Assembly: GCF_900609045.1 (NCBI RefSeq)
Contig: NZ_UXAV01000054.1
Location: forward strand, 1 to 41,059
Reading direction: 5' to 3'
Source of the DNA: Filibacter tadaridae
Lineage (GTDB): Bacteria; Bacillota; Bacilli; Bacillales_A; Planococcaceae
Length of the DNA stretch: 41,059 nt
Made by a program: the position numbers and the translations under genes. A model generated the notes under the pieces. That model worked only from the letters and a program-made list of their open reading frames with translations, searched no databases and was not told the origin of the DNA. Shown here piece by piece: positions 25,211 through 35,581 of this stretch (its first letter is position 1; the number at the start of each line of letters is the position of its first letter).

Positions 25211-26524
25211 ATGAAACAGAAACTATTAGACAAAATTAAAAAAAGAGAAATCACAGTGGGTGTAGTTGGTCTAGGATATGTAGGTCTTCCTTTAGCTGTT
25301 GAAAAAGCTAAAGCTGGATATAAAACAATCGGTTTTGACGTGCATGCTGAAAAAGTGAACATGGTTAATCAAGGTGAAAACTATATAGGTGATGTAGTAG
25401 ATAGCGAACTTGCTCACTTAGTTGAATCCGGTTTACTTTCTGCAACTACTGATTTTAGCTTTATGAAAAACGTTGATTTTGTAGCGATTTGTGTACCAAC
25501 GCCACTTGATCAATATCAACAACCAGATATCAGCTATTTGGAAGCTTCTACGAAAGAAATTGCCAAATATTTAAAGAAAGAAATGATGGTAGTACTTGAA
25601 TCTACTACTTACCCTGGTACGACAGAAGAATTGATCAAACCACTTTTAGAAAATGGCTCAGGTTTAGTTTGTGGAGAAGATTTCTATTTAGGATTCTCAC
25701 CTGAACGAGTGGATCCAGGTAATGCAATCTATAAAACAAAAAATACACCTAAAGTAGTTGGTGCAATTGGTGAAGATGCAACAGAAGTTATTGCTGCAAT
25801 GTATCGCGAAGTATTAGAAGGCGATGTATATACTGTTTCATCTCCGGCAATTGCAGAAATGGAAAAAATTCTAGAAAATACATACCGAAATGTCAATATC
25901 GGACTTGTGAATGAACTTGCGATATTAAGTAATAAAATGGGGATTAACTTTTGGGAAGTAATAGATGCTGCAAAATCGAAGCCATATGGTTTCCAAGCAT
26001 TCTATCCAGGACCAGGATTAGGTGGACACTGTATTCCCCTAGACCCGTATTATCTTTCATGGAAAGCTCGTGAGTTCGGATTCCATACTTCTATGATTGA
26101 ATCCTCTATGATGGTAAATGATCGTATGCCTGAATATTGTGCAGAAAGAGCAAGTAAGATCCTAAATAAAGAGAAAAAAGCAATGAATGGCTCGAATATT
26201 TTGGTTCTTGGTGTAGCGTATAAACAAGATATTTCTGATTTTAGAGTAAGCCCTGCAATTAAAGTAATTGAAGAATTAGAGAAAGAAGGAGCAGTAGTAA
26301 TTTATTTTGATCCTAATGTGCCAGAATATCGTGTGCGTGGGGAAGGTAAAAAGAGTGAAGTAGCATTAACAGCTGAACTACTTTCCAGTGCCGATTTAGT
26401 GGTTGTAACTACTGCTCACTCGAATGTAGATTACGCATTAGTTCAACAACACTCTAAAGCAATCTTTGATACGAAAAACGCATTGAAAGAAATAAAGAAT
26501 AGGGGTAATATTGAATTATTATAA
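25211..26524 (+). CDS. wbpA: UDP-GlcNAc 6-dehydrogenase (WbpA-like)
   Basis: 437 residues from ATG 25211 (GAGGGG upstream; the frame opens earlier at 25169 without a better site). NAD motif GLGYVG at 20-25, the FSPERVDPGN segment, and catalytic Cys274 in GGHCIPLDPYYL. The family oxidises C6 of a UDP-sugar to the uronic acid; with wbpB, wbpD and wbpE nearby, UDP-GlcNAc to UDP-GlcNAcA is the likely reaction. WecC-type ManNAc dehydrogenases are close relatives, so substrate rests on context. Such dehydrogenases are frequent targets of CapB-type kinases. Confidence 0.85.
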   Translation: MKQKLLDKIKKREITVGVVGLGYVGLPLAVEKAKAGYKTIGFDVHAEKVNMVNQGENYIGDVVDSELAHLVESGLLSATTDFSFMKNVDFVAICVPTPLDQYQQPDISYLEASTKEIAKYLKKEMMVVLESTTYPGTTEELIKPLLENGSGLVCGEDFYLGFSPERVDPGNAIYKTKNTPKVVGAIGEDATEVIAAMYREVLEGDVYTVSSPAIAEMEKILENTYRNVNIGLVNELAILSNKMGINFWEVIDAAKSKPYGFQAFYPGPGLGGHCIPLDPYYLSWKAREFGFHTSMIESSMMVNDRMPEYCAERASKILNKEKKAMNGSNILVLGVAYKQDISDFRVSPAIKVIEELEKEGAVVIYFDPNVPEYRVRGEGKKSEVALTAELLSSADLVVVTTAHSNVDYALVQQHSKAIFDTKNALKEIKNRGNIELL

Positions 26525-26536
26525 AGGAGATATGAA

Positions 26537-27268
26537 ATGGAATTTACAAATAAATATTATATACATTTATTACGAGTTCTGAATGAAAAAGGGTATGAGT
26601 TTTGCTCATATCACAATAATGATGAAAATGAGAAATCTGTTATTCTAAGACATGATGTTGATTTTACTATTGAAAAAGCTCTTGATATGGCTATCATTGA
26701 GAATAAAATGGGAGTAAAATCAACCTATTTTGTATTACTATCAACTGATTTTTATAATATTTTCTCGAAAAAGTCCTTTGAACTATTAGAAAAGATAATG
26801 TTATTAGGGCATGAGATAGGGCTACATTTTGATGAAAAAAGATATGATATTAATACAGTTGACGATATAAAAAAATATATAGAGAGTGAAGCCAGTATTT
26901 TAAGTAAGTTGTTGCATAAACAAATACAAGTAATCTCAATGCATCGTCCATCAAAGTTGGTTTTAGAAAATGATATTAAATTTGATAAACTTGTAAATTC
27001 GTATTCCTCTAATTTCTTTAAAAACATGAAATATGTATCAGATTCCAGAATGAACTGGCGAGAAAATCCTATTGAATTAATTGAATCTGGTAATTATCAA
27101 AAGTTACATATTCTTACTCATCCATTTTGGTATTCTAGTGAAAATGAAACAATGGAATATAAATTATTGAATTTCCTAAATAAAGCTAATATTGATAAAT
27201 ATGATTTCATGAATGATAATTTTAGAGATTTAACCTCAGTTATCAGTAAAGATGAGATTATTAGATGA
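26537..27268 (+). CDS. Polysaccharide-deacetylase-like protein
   Basis: 243 residues. The pattern fits the carbohydrate esterase 4-like/NodB-like fold: ILRHDVDF at 37-43 (His39, Asp40, Asp42 as acid and metal ligands), [10 protein letters not shown] at 91-100, and later SMHRPS (His136) and ILTHPFWYS. No signal peptide, so it would act inside the cell, perhaps on a nucleotide or lipid-linked sugar rather than on finished polymer. AAAGGAG precedes the ATG; the stop overlaps the next start (ATGA). Lying between wbpA and wbpB, it belongs to the amino-uronic-acid cassette, but its substrate is unknown. Confidence 0.7.
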   Translation: MEFTNKYYIHLLRVLNEKGYEFCSYHNNDENEKSVILRHDVDFTIEKALDMAIIENKMGVKSTYFVLLSTDFYNIFSKKSFELLEKIMLLGHEIGLHFDEKRYDINTVDDIKKYIESEASILSKLLHKQIQVISMHRPSKLVLENDIKFDKLVNSYSSNFFKNMKYVSDSRMNWRENPIELIESGNYQKLHILTHPFWYSSENETMEYKLLNFLNKANIDKYDFMNDNFRDLTSVISKDEIIR

Positions 27269-28182
27269 TTAATATTGAAAATATAACAGAGTTTTTAGAT
27301 GGTACTAGAATCCCATATAAATATCAGGGGAATAAAAATCTGACAATCGAAACATACGCTTCGATAGATAATGTGAAAGCAAAGGCAATTTCATGGATTA
27401 AAGATGTGGAAAAAATGAATTCTCTTGTTATTGAAGAAATAAAAGAATCTATTATAGTGTCTAAAGAAGCTGAAAATATTGGCTTTGAAGGCTTGAATTT
27501 TATTTACTGTGAAAATCCAAAAGAAGTATTTTTCACGATATTAAATCATTTTTTTATTACTGAAACATCTAAAGAATATAAAAGTCCGAATTCTGTTATA
27601 GAATCATCCCATATTGGTAAGGGCGTATATATTGGCCATAATTGCTATATCGGGTATAATGTAGTGATTTCAGATAATGTGAAAATAAAAAATAATGTAT
27701 CCATTGAAGGTAAAGTAACGATAGGAAAGAATTCGATAATTTCTTCCGGGGTTATAATCGGATCTGATGGATTTGGATATTTTCAAAATGATGAAGGAAA
27801 GAATATAAAAGTTCCTCATTTTGGTGGTGTTACTATAGGTGAAGATGTTGAAATCGGAGCAAATACATGTATTGATAGAGGAACCTTAAATAATACTGAA
27901 ATAGGCAATAATGTAAAGGTGGGTAATCTATGTAAAATAGCACATAATGTCATAATTGAAGAGAATGTAAGTGTAATTTCCCAATCAATGATAGCTGGAA
28001 GTGTACATTTGAAGAAAAATTCATATATAGCCCCTTCTGTATCAATTATGAATCAAATTACAATAGGAGAAAATAGTATTGTTGGATTAGGCACAGTTGT
28101 TTTAAAAGATGTTGAAGATAATGTCGTTGTTGTTGGTGTTCCTGGAAAAATAATAAGAAGACTTGAGGAGGATAGTTTATGA
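27265..28182 (+). CDS. LpxD-like left-handed beta-helix N-acyltransferase
   Basis: 305 residues. Residues ~1-95 are a small N-terminal domain, and ~105-290 a hexapeptide-repeat beta-helix. Typical LpxD family phrases: [43 protein letters not shown] and LCKIAHNV with catalytic His227. LpxD adds a fatty acid in lipid A synthesis, which a Gram-positive-type cell lacks. Here it sits between a deacetylase-like gene and wbpB, so acylation (perhaps acetylation) of an amino-sugar nucleotide is more plausible. Overlaps both neighbours by 4 bases. Family is clear; substrate and donor are not. Confidence 0.78.
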   Translation: MINIENITEFLDGTRIPYKYQGNKNLTIETYASIDNVKAKAISWIKDVEKMNSLVIEEIKESIIVSKEAENIGFEGLNFIYCENPKEVFFTILNHFFITETSKEYKSPNSVIESSHIGKGVYIGHNCYIGYNVVISDNVKIKNNVSIEGKVTIGKNSIISSGVIIGSDGFGYFQNDEGKNIKVPHFGGVTIGEDVEIGANTCIDRGTLNNTEIGNNVKVGNLCKIAHNVIIEENVSVISQSMIAGSVHLKKNSYIAPSVSIMNQITIGENSIVGLGTVVLKDVEDNVVVVGVPGKIIRRLEEDSL

Positions 28183-29261
28183 AATTAAAATATGCAGTCA
28201 TTGGATGTGGAAGAATTTCACCGAATCATATTGCAGCAGCAGTTAAAAATAAGTTGAACATTGTTGCATTATGTGACTTGGAAGAATCGAAAATGGATGA
28301 AACAATTTTAACGTTTAATCTTCCAAATACCGTAAAAAAATATACAGATTATAAAGAAATGCTTGTAAACGAAAACCCTGAGTTAGTGGGTATTTGTACG
28401 GAAAGTGGAGAACATGGAAGAATTGCATTAGATTGTATCGAAGCTGGTAGTAATCTAATTATTGAAAAACCAATTGCTCTTTCATTAGAAGAAGCAGATC
28501 AAATTATTGCAAAAGCAAAAGAAAAAAATGTGAAAGTAAGTGCATGTCACCAAAATCGTTTCAATAAATCTGTTCTAAAAATGAGAGAAGCAGTGGAAGA
28601 AGGACGTTTCGGTAAGCTACTTCATGGAACTGCTCATATTCGTTGGAATCGTGGAGAAGATTATTATAAACAAGCACCATGGCGTGGAACTTGGGAACAA
28701 GATGGCGGTGCACTTATGAATCAATGTATTCATAATATTGATCTTTTGCGCTGGATGATGGGCGATGAAATTGTAGAAGTTGTCGGAATGACGGATAATT
28801 TGATGCATGAATTTATTGATGCAGAAGATTTAGGGATGGCATTAGTTCGATTTGCTAACGGTAGTTATGGGCTTATCGAAGGTACAACGAATATTTTTCC
28901 TAAAAACTTAGAAGAAACGCTTTATATTTTTGGTGAGGAGGGTACTGTCAAAATTGGCGGTAAATCAGTAAATATCATTGAAGAATGGATGTTTGCCGAC
29001 AATAAAGACGACTCAGAAGAGGTAAAAGAAAAATATCATGAAAATCCTCCAACAGTTTACGGATTTGGTCATAATCCACTCTATGCAGATGTAATTGATG
29101 CAGTAAATAATGATAGAGCTCCATATGTAACAGCGGAGGATGGTAGAAGAGCACTTGAACTTGTTCTAGCTATTTATAAATCAGCCGCGGAAGGTAAAAG
29201 TATTAAACTTCCAATGGAAAAATGCAGCACGATTGATTTTAAAGGAAGGTTTGATAGATGA
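28179..29261 (+). CDS. wbpB: UDP-GlcNAcA 3-dehydrogenase (WbpB/WlbA, Gfo/Idh/MocA family)
   Basis: 360 residues. NAD-binding GCGRISPNH near residues 9-17, EKPIALS at 96-102 with the family Lys97, and [30 protein letters not shown] in the substrate domain. WbpB/WlbA oxidises C3 of UDP-GlcNAcA to the 3-keto sugar, the substrate of the wbpE aminotransferase. GAGGAGG precedes the ATG, which overlaps the previous stop (ATGA). Confidence 0.87.
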   Translation: MKLKYAVIGCGRISPNHIAAAVKNKLNIVALCDLEESKMDETILTFNLPNTVKKYTDYKEMLVNENPELVGICTESGEHGRIALDCIEAGSNLIIEKPIALSLEEADQIIAKAKEKNVKVSACHQNRFNKSVLKMREAVEEGRFGKLLHGTAHIRWNRGEDYYKQAPWRGTWEQDGGALMNQCIHNIDLLRWMMGDEIVEVVGMTDNLMHEFIDAEDLGMALVRFANGSYGLIEGTTNIFPKNLEETLYIFGEEGTVKIGGKSVNIIEEWMFADNKDDSEEVKEKYHENPPTVYGFGHNPLYADVIDAVNNDRAPYVTAEDGRRALELVLAIYKSAAEGKSIKLPMEKCSTIDFKGRFDR

Positions 29262-29824
29262 ACTACTTTGTTCATGAAAGTAGTTATATAGATGAAAATG
29301 TTACGATAGGTGAAGATACTAAAGTCTGGCATTTTAGCCATGTTCAAAAAGGTACTCAAATAGGAGAGAAATGTTCATTAGGCCAAAATGTTAATATATC
29401 TAATAATGTTAAAATTGGTAATGGAGTAAAAATTCAGAATAACGTATCGGTTTATGAAGGTGTTGAATTAGAGGATTTCGTATTTTGTGGACCTTCAATG
29501 GTATTTACAAACGATTTAACTCCAAGAAGTAAATATCCTAAAGGTACTGAAGGCTATAAAAGAACCCTTATTAAATACGGTGCATCAATAGGAGCAAACG
29601 CTACGATAGTATGTGGTAATACTGTCGGTCGTTGGGCGATGATTGCTTCAGGTGCAGTAGTAACAAAGGATGTGACAGATTATGCTATAATGGCAGGAGT
29701 ACCCGCTAAACAAAGAGGTTGGGTTTGTGAGTGCGGCCAGGTTCTAAAAGATGATTTGAAATGTAAAGATTGTAGTAGAGAATACATTCTTATTGATGGA
29801 AAACTAGAAGAAAAATTCAAATAA
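29258..29824 (+). CDS. wbpD: UDP-GlcNAc3NA 3-N-acetyltransferase (WbpD/WlbB)
   Basis: 188 residues, all hexapeptide beta-helix (IDENVTIGEDTKVWHFSHVQ, GEKCSLGQNVNIS) with the WbpD features NDLTPRSKYP, GASIGANATIVCG and IMAGVPAKQRGWVC. The tail carries Cys-x-Cys and Cys-x2-Cys pairs (CECGQ, CKDC), a small zinc-ribbon-like end common in this family. It acetylates the 3-amino group made by WbpE, using acetyl-CoA, to give UDP-2,3-diacetamido-2,3-dideoxy-glucuronic acid. Overlaps wbpB by 4 bases (ATGA). Confidence 0.88.
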   Translation: MNYFVHESSYIDENVTIGEDTKVWHFSHVQKGTQIGEKCSLGQNVNISNNVKIGNGVKIQNNVSVYEGVELEDFVFCGPSMVFTNDLTPRSKYPKGTEGYKRTLIKYGASIGANATIVCGNTVGRWAMIASGAVVTKDVTDYAIMAGVPAKQRGWVCECGQVLKDDLKCKDCSREYILIDGKLEEKFK

Positions 29825-29864
29825 AGTTTATTATAATTATATGGCGATTGGGGGTTGATGATTT

Positions 29865-30992
29865 ATGGAATTCAGAGATTTAAAGGCTCAGTATCAGAAA
29901 TATAAGCAAGAAATTGATTCTAATATACAAGATGTAATTACTAATGCAAGTTTTATTGGCGGTAAAGTGGTAAAAGAGCTAGAAGAACAATTAGCTGACT
30001 ATGTTGGTATTAAGCACTGTATCACGTGTGCCAATGGAACAGAAGCAATGACATTAGTGATGATGGCATGGGGTATCAAAGAAGGCGATGCAGTATTTGT
30101 ACCTGATTTTACTTTCTTTTCAACTGGAGAAGTTGTTTCATTTAGTGGTGCAACTCCTGTATTTGTAGATGTAGATAAAGATACATTCAACATTGATACA
30201 AGTAAATTAGAAATGGCAATCTTGAAGACAATTGAAGAAGGTAAGTTAACGCCTAAGGTTATTATTCCTGTTGACTTATTCGGCCTTCCTGCAGACCATT
30301 ATGAAATAGAAAAAATGGCAAAGAAATACAATTTGTTAGTATTAGAAGATGGTGCCCAAGGTTTTGGAGGTAACATCAATGGAAAAAGAGCTTGTAGTTT
30401 TGGCGATGCAGCAACTACATCCTTCTTTCCAGCAAAACCATTAGGATGTTATGGGGATGGCGGGGCTATTTTTACGAATGATGATGACTCAGCAGCATTA
30501 CTAAAGTCTTTGCAGATTCATGGAAAAGGCGAAAATAAGTATGACAATGTTAGAATTGGAGTTAACTCAAGACTAGACACAATCCAAGCTGCTATTTTAA
30601 AAGTAAAGCTCAAAGCATTTATTGATCATGAAGTGGAAGATGTAAACCGAGTATTCCAACTATATAATGAAAGATTAAGTGGAGTTGTTGAAACTCCATT
30701 TATACCTGATGGGTTTTATTCGAGTTTCGCTCAATATACTATTAAGCTTAAGAATAAAAAGCAACGGGATGGGTTGCAGTCTTTTCTAAAAGAATATGAA
30801 ATTCCTAGTATGGTTTATTATGTTAATCCGATGCACAAAATGAAAGCATTTTCAGAATTGGATTATGATGATCAAGAATTTAAAGTGACAATTGGACTCT
30901 GTGATGTTGTACTTTCATTGCCGATACATCCTTATATTTCTGATGAAGAGATTTGTAAAGTTAGTAATATAGTGAAAACATTTTTGATATAG
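29865..30992 (+). CDS. wbpE: PLP-dependent UDP-3-keto-GlcNAcA aminotransferase (WbpE/WlbC)
   Basis: 375 residues of the DegT/DnrJ/EryC1/StrS family. CANGTEAM (cofactor phosphate region), VFVPDFTFFSTGEV, LEDGAQGFG with the cofactor-binding Asp, and Lys191 in SFFPAKPLGCYGDGG as the PLP lysine. GVNSRLDTIQAA is also typical. It transaminates the WbpB product, normally with glutamate. Genes for all four WbpA/B/D/E steps are therefore present. A WbpI-type 2-epimerase (to the manno form) is not, unless the capG product doubles. GGGGG precedes the ATG at 29865. Confidence 0.88.
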   Translation: MEFRDLKAQYQKYKQEIDSNIQDVITNASFIGGKVVKELEEQLADYVGIKHCITCANGTEAMTLVMMAWGIKEGDAVFVPDFTFFSTGEVVSFSGATPVFVDVDKDTFNIDTSKLEMAILKTIEEGKLTPKVIIPVDLFGLPADHYEIEKMAKKYNLLVLEDGAQGFGGNINGKRACSFGDAATTSFFPAKPLGCYGDGGAIFTNDDDSAALLKSLQIHGKGENKYDNVRIGVNSRLDTIQAAILKVKLKAFIDHEVEDVNRVFQLYNERLSGVVETPFIPDGFYSSFAQYTIKLKNKKQRDGLQSFLKEYEIPSMVYYVNPMHKMKAFSELDYDDQEFKVTIGLCDVVLSLPIHPYISDEEICKVSNIVKTFLI

Positions 30993-31149
30993 AACTACTA
31001 GATTCACTTTTATTGGAATGAATATTTGTTTTTTATAGTGTATTAAATAAAATTAATATTGCTTCTATAGCTTTCTCGATTTAACCCTCTGTTGGGAAAG
31101 AAGTCGTGAGGGGCTAATGTGGTATGGTTAAGTAAGCAGTACGGAAGTT

Positions 31150-32590
31150 AATCTATATAACAGGGAAAAATAAAACACTGTTCATATCAGAACGAAAAAC
31201 GGAATCGATCAAAAGCATGTTGACACAGAATAATGAACCCGTGGCGAAAATTTCAAAAGAAGAAGACATTACAGAAGTGATGCTGCAAAAATGTTTTAAG
31301 GATGCATGCACAACTGGGTTGGCAACACCGGGAGATGGACAGACAAGCAACAATTAGAATAGCCTTGATAAGTTTTTAATCGTGATGGAAACATTTACGA
31401 TGAATGTTGCTGAACTGGCTAGATTATTGTCGGGAAAAGGTTTGTGCCGGGAACAGATTGAAGTGTGTAGGGGTGTTTGTTTTCAAGCAAATGGACAAGC
31501 TTTAGATCAAGCGAAGCACTTAAATATTCAGTTGAAAGAAGGAAAGAAACGTGCGAAGGCTTTGGAGAAAGATTTCCTCGAAAAAGAGAAAGCGCTAGCG
31601 GATGCCGCGACAATACTCCTTTTGTGAAAAAGGCCAAAGCTATTTTGGGGGACGACGAGGACGAATGATTGACCAGTCAAATCACGCACAAGCAGAGAGT
31701 TAATTCAAGAAGCCAATCAAAATGGCGCACCATTAGCGATGGCTTGCCAGGAGTTAAACATTAATATGCGTACGTATGAGCGCTGGATTGCGGATGATGA
31801 CGTAATGGTCGATAAGCGGCTACTGACGAAAAGGCTGTCGCCTAGAAATAAATCGTTAGACGAAGAAAAAGCCGAAATCATCGCGATTGACAAACAAACG
31901 GAATATGCACATTTACTGTTAACGCAAATCGTTCCAAGGTCCTCCGATTAAGGCCCCTATATTGCGTCAAAATCTACCTTTCACCGTGTTTTACGGGAAG
32001 AAAAAATAGAGAAATCACCGAGGACGTAGTAAAAAACAGGAGCGTAGAATTCCAAAAATCCATTTAACCTCGCCAAATCAGGTGCGGATATAGGATATTA
32101 CCTGGTTAGGTGGAGCAGTTAAAGACTTGTATTACCAGCTATATTTAATTCCCGATTTAGTTAGCAGGAACTTAGCAGGAAATTAGTCGGCAGGGAAGTA
32201 TGGCCATTAAAGTTCCTTTTCAAGACTACGTGTGAGTAACGATAAACCAGATTCAAAAGTAGTGTTTTGAATATTCAAGTACCTACCTAATTTCCGTGCA
32301 AAGGCTTTTCATCACTAAAAGAAGCGAGACAATGGGCGCAAATAATTATCCATTGGTACAATGACAAGCATTTACATAGCGGGCTCCATTACGTGACGCC
32401 CGTCCAATGCCACATTGGAGCGCATGTGGCTATATTAGAAAAACGAAAAGTAGTATACGAATTGGCAAGGGAAAAGCATGCAGAGCGATGGGCCTGAAAA
32501 ACAAGAAATTGGACTACACATGAAAAATCAGCATTAAACCCGATGAAAGAGGAAGGAATAGAAGAAGCCTTAGGTGAAAGATAAATCCCC
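31150..32590 (+). pseudogene. Decayed IS3-family insertion sequence
   Basis: Fragments in several frames still read as an IS3-type OrfA/OrfB pair. The OrfA part spans 31170-31665: a helix-turn-helix remnant, then MNVAELARLLSGKGL, KRAKALEKDFLEKEKALAD and an in-frame-shifted KKAKAILGDDEDE end. The OrfB part spans 31670-32590: NMRTYERWIADDD, a DDE integrase stub DITWLGGAVK, then HWYNDKHLHSGLHYVTP and HAERWA. Frameshifts, stops and deletions make it dead. It separates wbpE from the wzy-wzx module and probably marks the junction where that module joined. No live gene is seen from 30993 to 32978. Confidence 0.8.
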
Positions 32591-32978
32591 ATTTTTATCA
32601 CCAGGCAGCAAGCGTAGCGCGGTGGCCTTGATTGAACCTTGGGAATACAATATGTTTGAAATTAGTTTTGGAGAAAAATAAACTAGCCAAATACGACAAT
32701 TAGATTGACAACCACCAATTTTAAGGTTTAATAATTAATTTTAAAAAACTATGACTAGTCTTTTGATTGCAAAAGTAGATCCCGGTGTATTTTGATTTGA
32801 ATCACTGAAAATCATTGTCCTAACGGTAGTCATTGCCAAGTTTAAATTCACTTTTAATGGATATTTAGTAATATTGAAATTAAGGCAGTTTTATTAAAAA
32901 GCTACTGGTTATTATTATAATGTCCATACATCTATACTGCTCATTACTATCTAGAAAATTAAAAGGAAGTATATAATT

Positions 32979-34298
32979 ATGGAGAAGTTCACAGCAAATA
33001 AACTTTATGAACATGAGGTAAAAAAAAGAAACAATACTTATCTATATATATTAGGAAGCATATTCTTATATGCATTATTTGCATTTGATAGAGTAAAGAA
33101 TTCTTTTTCTTTTCATGTTGATAATAAAGTTACAACAAATGAGGTTTGGATTATACCAATATTATGTTTAGTAATTTTTTTTATAGGGAAATCAAATCCA
33201 TTAGAAAGTATTAAAAAATATAATTTAATTTTTTTAGTACTTATTTATATGTATATATTAAATATTGCTGTTAGCGGATTTCATATCAATTCTATTGCTC
33301 AATATATATATGCTGGATTATTATTTATTATACCAATGTTACTTTTTTTCCCAATGTCCAAATGTAAAAGTGATGATATAAGAATTATAATAAAGTTTTT
33401 TATTGTTATTTGTTTAATTTATGCTGTTTTCGCAATAATACTTTCCACTAATTATGCCTATTTTATGGAGTTAGTAGGAAATGATGTGACTAATTATAGA
33501 TTTTCTGCACAGTATAGAGCTTCTATGATGTTAGGATCTAGTATTACAGTAAGTTATTATTTTAATTTAACATTACCACTTTGTTTCTATATTTATTTTA
33601 CTGACAAGGAGAGAAGTTGGAGAATAATTTCTCTTTTGGCTATAATAATCATTATTATTGCAACTTTAGTACTTTTATCACGTACGGCAACATTATGCAC
33701 ATTATTAATTACATTATATTTTTTGATTTTCATAAAAAATGAAAAAACTAAAATAAGCGGAAATATAAGTATAATTTGTGTTGTAATAGCTGCATTGTTT
33801 TATGCTTTTAGTAATTATGACTTAACTAGATTATTAGGGGGCTTAAGTTTTTCAGGTGATTCAGAAATAGCACGACTGGAAGCGACTTCCCTAGGTTTAT
33901 ATATTTTTTCGAAATATCCATTGTTTGGTTCGGGTATGGGGAATTTTTTTGAAAGGATATATGAAACTAGATTTATCTCAGTTGATGATATTACTGGATT
34001 AATTGATCCTCATAATATGTATATATTAATTTTAAGTGAGTTAGGAATAATGGGATTCGTAATCACTTTAATATTATTTTGTCTTTTAATTAAGAGATTT
34101 AGTGGGATAAAAGAAAAAGCTTTAAGACGAACTGCATACATTATTCTTTTTGCTTTTTTATTTGATGCAATGGGAGGATCCCATTTTGTGAATGAAATTA
34201 GTTATTCTGTTGTATTTTGGATTTATATGGGCTTTTTTAATTCCATTGCTATAACAGATATAAAAAATAAAAAAAGTTTGCATAAGGTGACTAAATGA
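32979..34298 (+). CDS. wzy: Wzy-type polysaccharide polymerase (O-antigen ligase family)
   Basis: 439 residues, almost entirely membrane helices (about 11-12), with a large extracytoplasmic loop at ~285-340. LLSRTATLCTLLIT (~224-238) and GSGMGNFFERIYE followed by DPHNMYILILSELGIMGF are typical of the Wzy/WaaL fold. Wzy joins flipped, lipid-linked repeat units into polymer on the outer face of the membrane. AAGGAAG precedes the ATG. Very low GC. It is the only intact polymerase in the window and may have replaced the decayed one at 24020. Overlaps the next gene by 4 bases. Confidence 0.82.
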   Translation: MEKFTANKLYEHEVKKRNNTYLYILGSIFLYALFAFDRVKNSFSFHVDNKVTTNEVWIIPILCLVIFFIGKSNPLESIKKYNLIFLVLIYMYILNIAVSGFHINSIAQYIYAGLLFIIPMLLFFPMSKCKSDDIRIIIKFFIVICLIYAVFAIILSTNYAYFMELVGNDVTNYRFSAQYRASMMLGSSITVSYYFNLTLPLCFYIYFTDKERSWRIISLLAIIIIIIATLVLLSRTATLCTLLITLYFLIFIKNEKTKISGNISIICVVIAALFYAFSNYDLTRLLGGLSFSGDSEIARLEATSLGLYIFSKYPLFGSGMGNFFERIYETRFISVDDITGLIDPHNMYILILSELGIMGFVITLILFCLLIKRFSGIKEKALRRTAYIILFAFLFDAMGGSHFVNEISYSVVFWIYMGFFNSIAITDIKNKKSLHKVTK

Positions 34299-35581
34299 AT
34301 GAGCTTTTTAATAAAATAAAAAGTAAGAAAAAGAGTGAGTTTTTAAAGAACATGTCTTGGTTGTTTTTATTGGATTTTTCTAACAAATTAATCCCCTTTT
34401 TCACTTTCCCATATATAACGAGAATATTTCTTCCAGAGGGGTTTGGGATAATAACATTTTGTTTAGCGTTTATTGCTTATTTTCAAACGTTTATTGATTA
34501 TGGATTTAACTTAACTGGAGCAAGAAAAATAGCAATCGTTGAAAAAAATAAAAAAGAACTATCAAGAATATATACAGCGATTTTAGCTACAAAGTTGTTA
34601 TTCTTTTTTGTTTCTTTCCCAATAATAATATTACTAACTTTTTTAAATGCTAAGTTATTTGAATATCATGAAGTTATTTTTATATTCCTTTTAATGGTAT
34701 TAAGTAATGTATTAATGCCGACATGGTTATTTCAAGGTCTTCAGAAAGTAAAATATATGACTATTATTAGTTTTTCAGTTAGAATTGTGTTTTTGATTTG
34801 TGTGTTTACATTAATTAAATCGCCAGATGATATACAACTTTATGCCTTAATATACTCGGCTTCTTTTTTTCTTATTGCAGTTATTTCGTTAATTATTATT
34901 AATGTTGTAATTAAAGTGAAAATGTGTAAAATTTATTTTGTAGATATATTAGAAATGATAAAAGATGGTTTTCATGTTTTTACTTCTAGTGCTGTTATTT
35001 CACTTATGAGTTCGACAGGTGTTATTGTATTAGGGGTATTTTATGTAGTAGAGTACAGTGGATATTATTCAGGTATAAGCAAGATTAATCAAATTATAAT
35101 AATGCTGTTTTATCCTATTGGACAGGCTTTATTTCCTTACCATAGCAAAAAGTTTGTTATTTCTTTTATGCAGGGCTATTATTCTGTAATTAGGATTGCA
35201 AAAATAGTAATACCAATTTTTGTTTTTATATCGGTTTGCGTTGTCTTGTGTAGAGAGCAGTTAGTTTGGTTAATCTTGGGTCAATCCTTTGTAGAGAAGG
35301 CAAATTTATTAGTTTTACTCGGATTTTTACCAACGCTTAGTATTATCTCCAATTTCATGGGCACTCAAATATTAGTTGCAAGCGGGTATACAAAAGCCTA
35401 TAGTAGGGCCTTTCTAAAAGGTGCAATTATTAGTATATCTTTGTATTTTATTTTAGGCTATAATTTCGCAATTTGGGGAGTAACTATTGCAGCAATAGTT
35501 GGTCAAATTGTGAGTTTAGTGTTTCTTTTTGTTGAAGTTAGAAAGATTTTGAAAACCGAAAAAGAAGGAGGGCTATTGTGA
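34295..35581 (+). CDS. wzx: Wzx-type oligosaccharide flippase
   Basis: 428 residues with 12 or so membrane helices, a MOP/MATE-type polysaccharide exporter. Characteristic start: LKNMSWLFLLDFSNKLIPFFTFPYITRIFLPEGFG and FCLAFIAYFQTFIDYGFNLTGARKIA, then LMPTWLFQGLQKVKYMTIIS. It moves the undecaprenyl-linked repeat unit across the membrane. It is the only flippase here. Overlaps wzy by 4 bases (ATGA). Confidence 0.87.
   Translation: MNELFNKIKSKKKSEFLKNMSWLFLLDFSNKLIPFFTFPYITRIFLPEGFGIITFCLAFIAYFQTFIDYGFNLTGARKIAIVEKNKKELSRIYTAILATKLLFFFVSFPIIILLTFLNAKLFEYHEVIFIFLLMVLSNVLMPTWLFQGLQKVKYMTIISFSVRIVFLICVFTLIKSPDDIQLYALIYSASFFLIAVISLIIINVVIKVKMCKIYFVDILEMIKDGFHVFTSSAVISLMSSTGVIVLGVFYVVEYSGYYSGISKINQIIIMLFYPIGQALFPYHSKKFVISFMQGYYSVIRIAKIVIPIFVFISVCVVLCREQLVWLILGQSFVEKANLLVLLGFLPTLSIISNFMGTQILVASGYTKAYSRAFLKGAIISISLYFILGYNFAIWGVTIAAIVGQIVSLVFLFVEVRKILKTEKEGGLL

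Noticed and set aside
31382..31951. Small stand-alone genes between wbpE and wzy
   Set aside because: Their sequences are fragments of IS3-type OrfA and OrfB in shifted frames.
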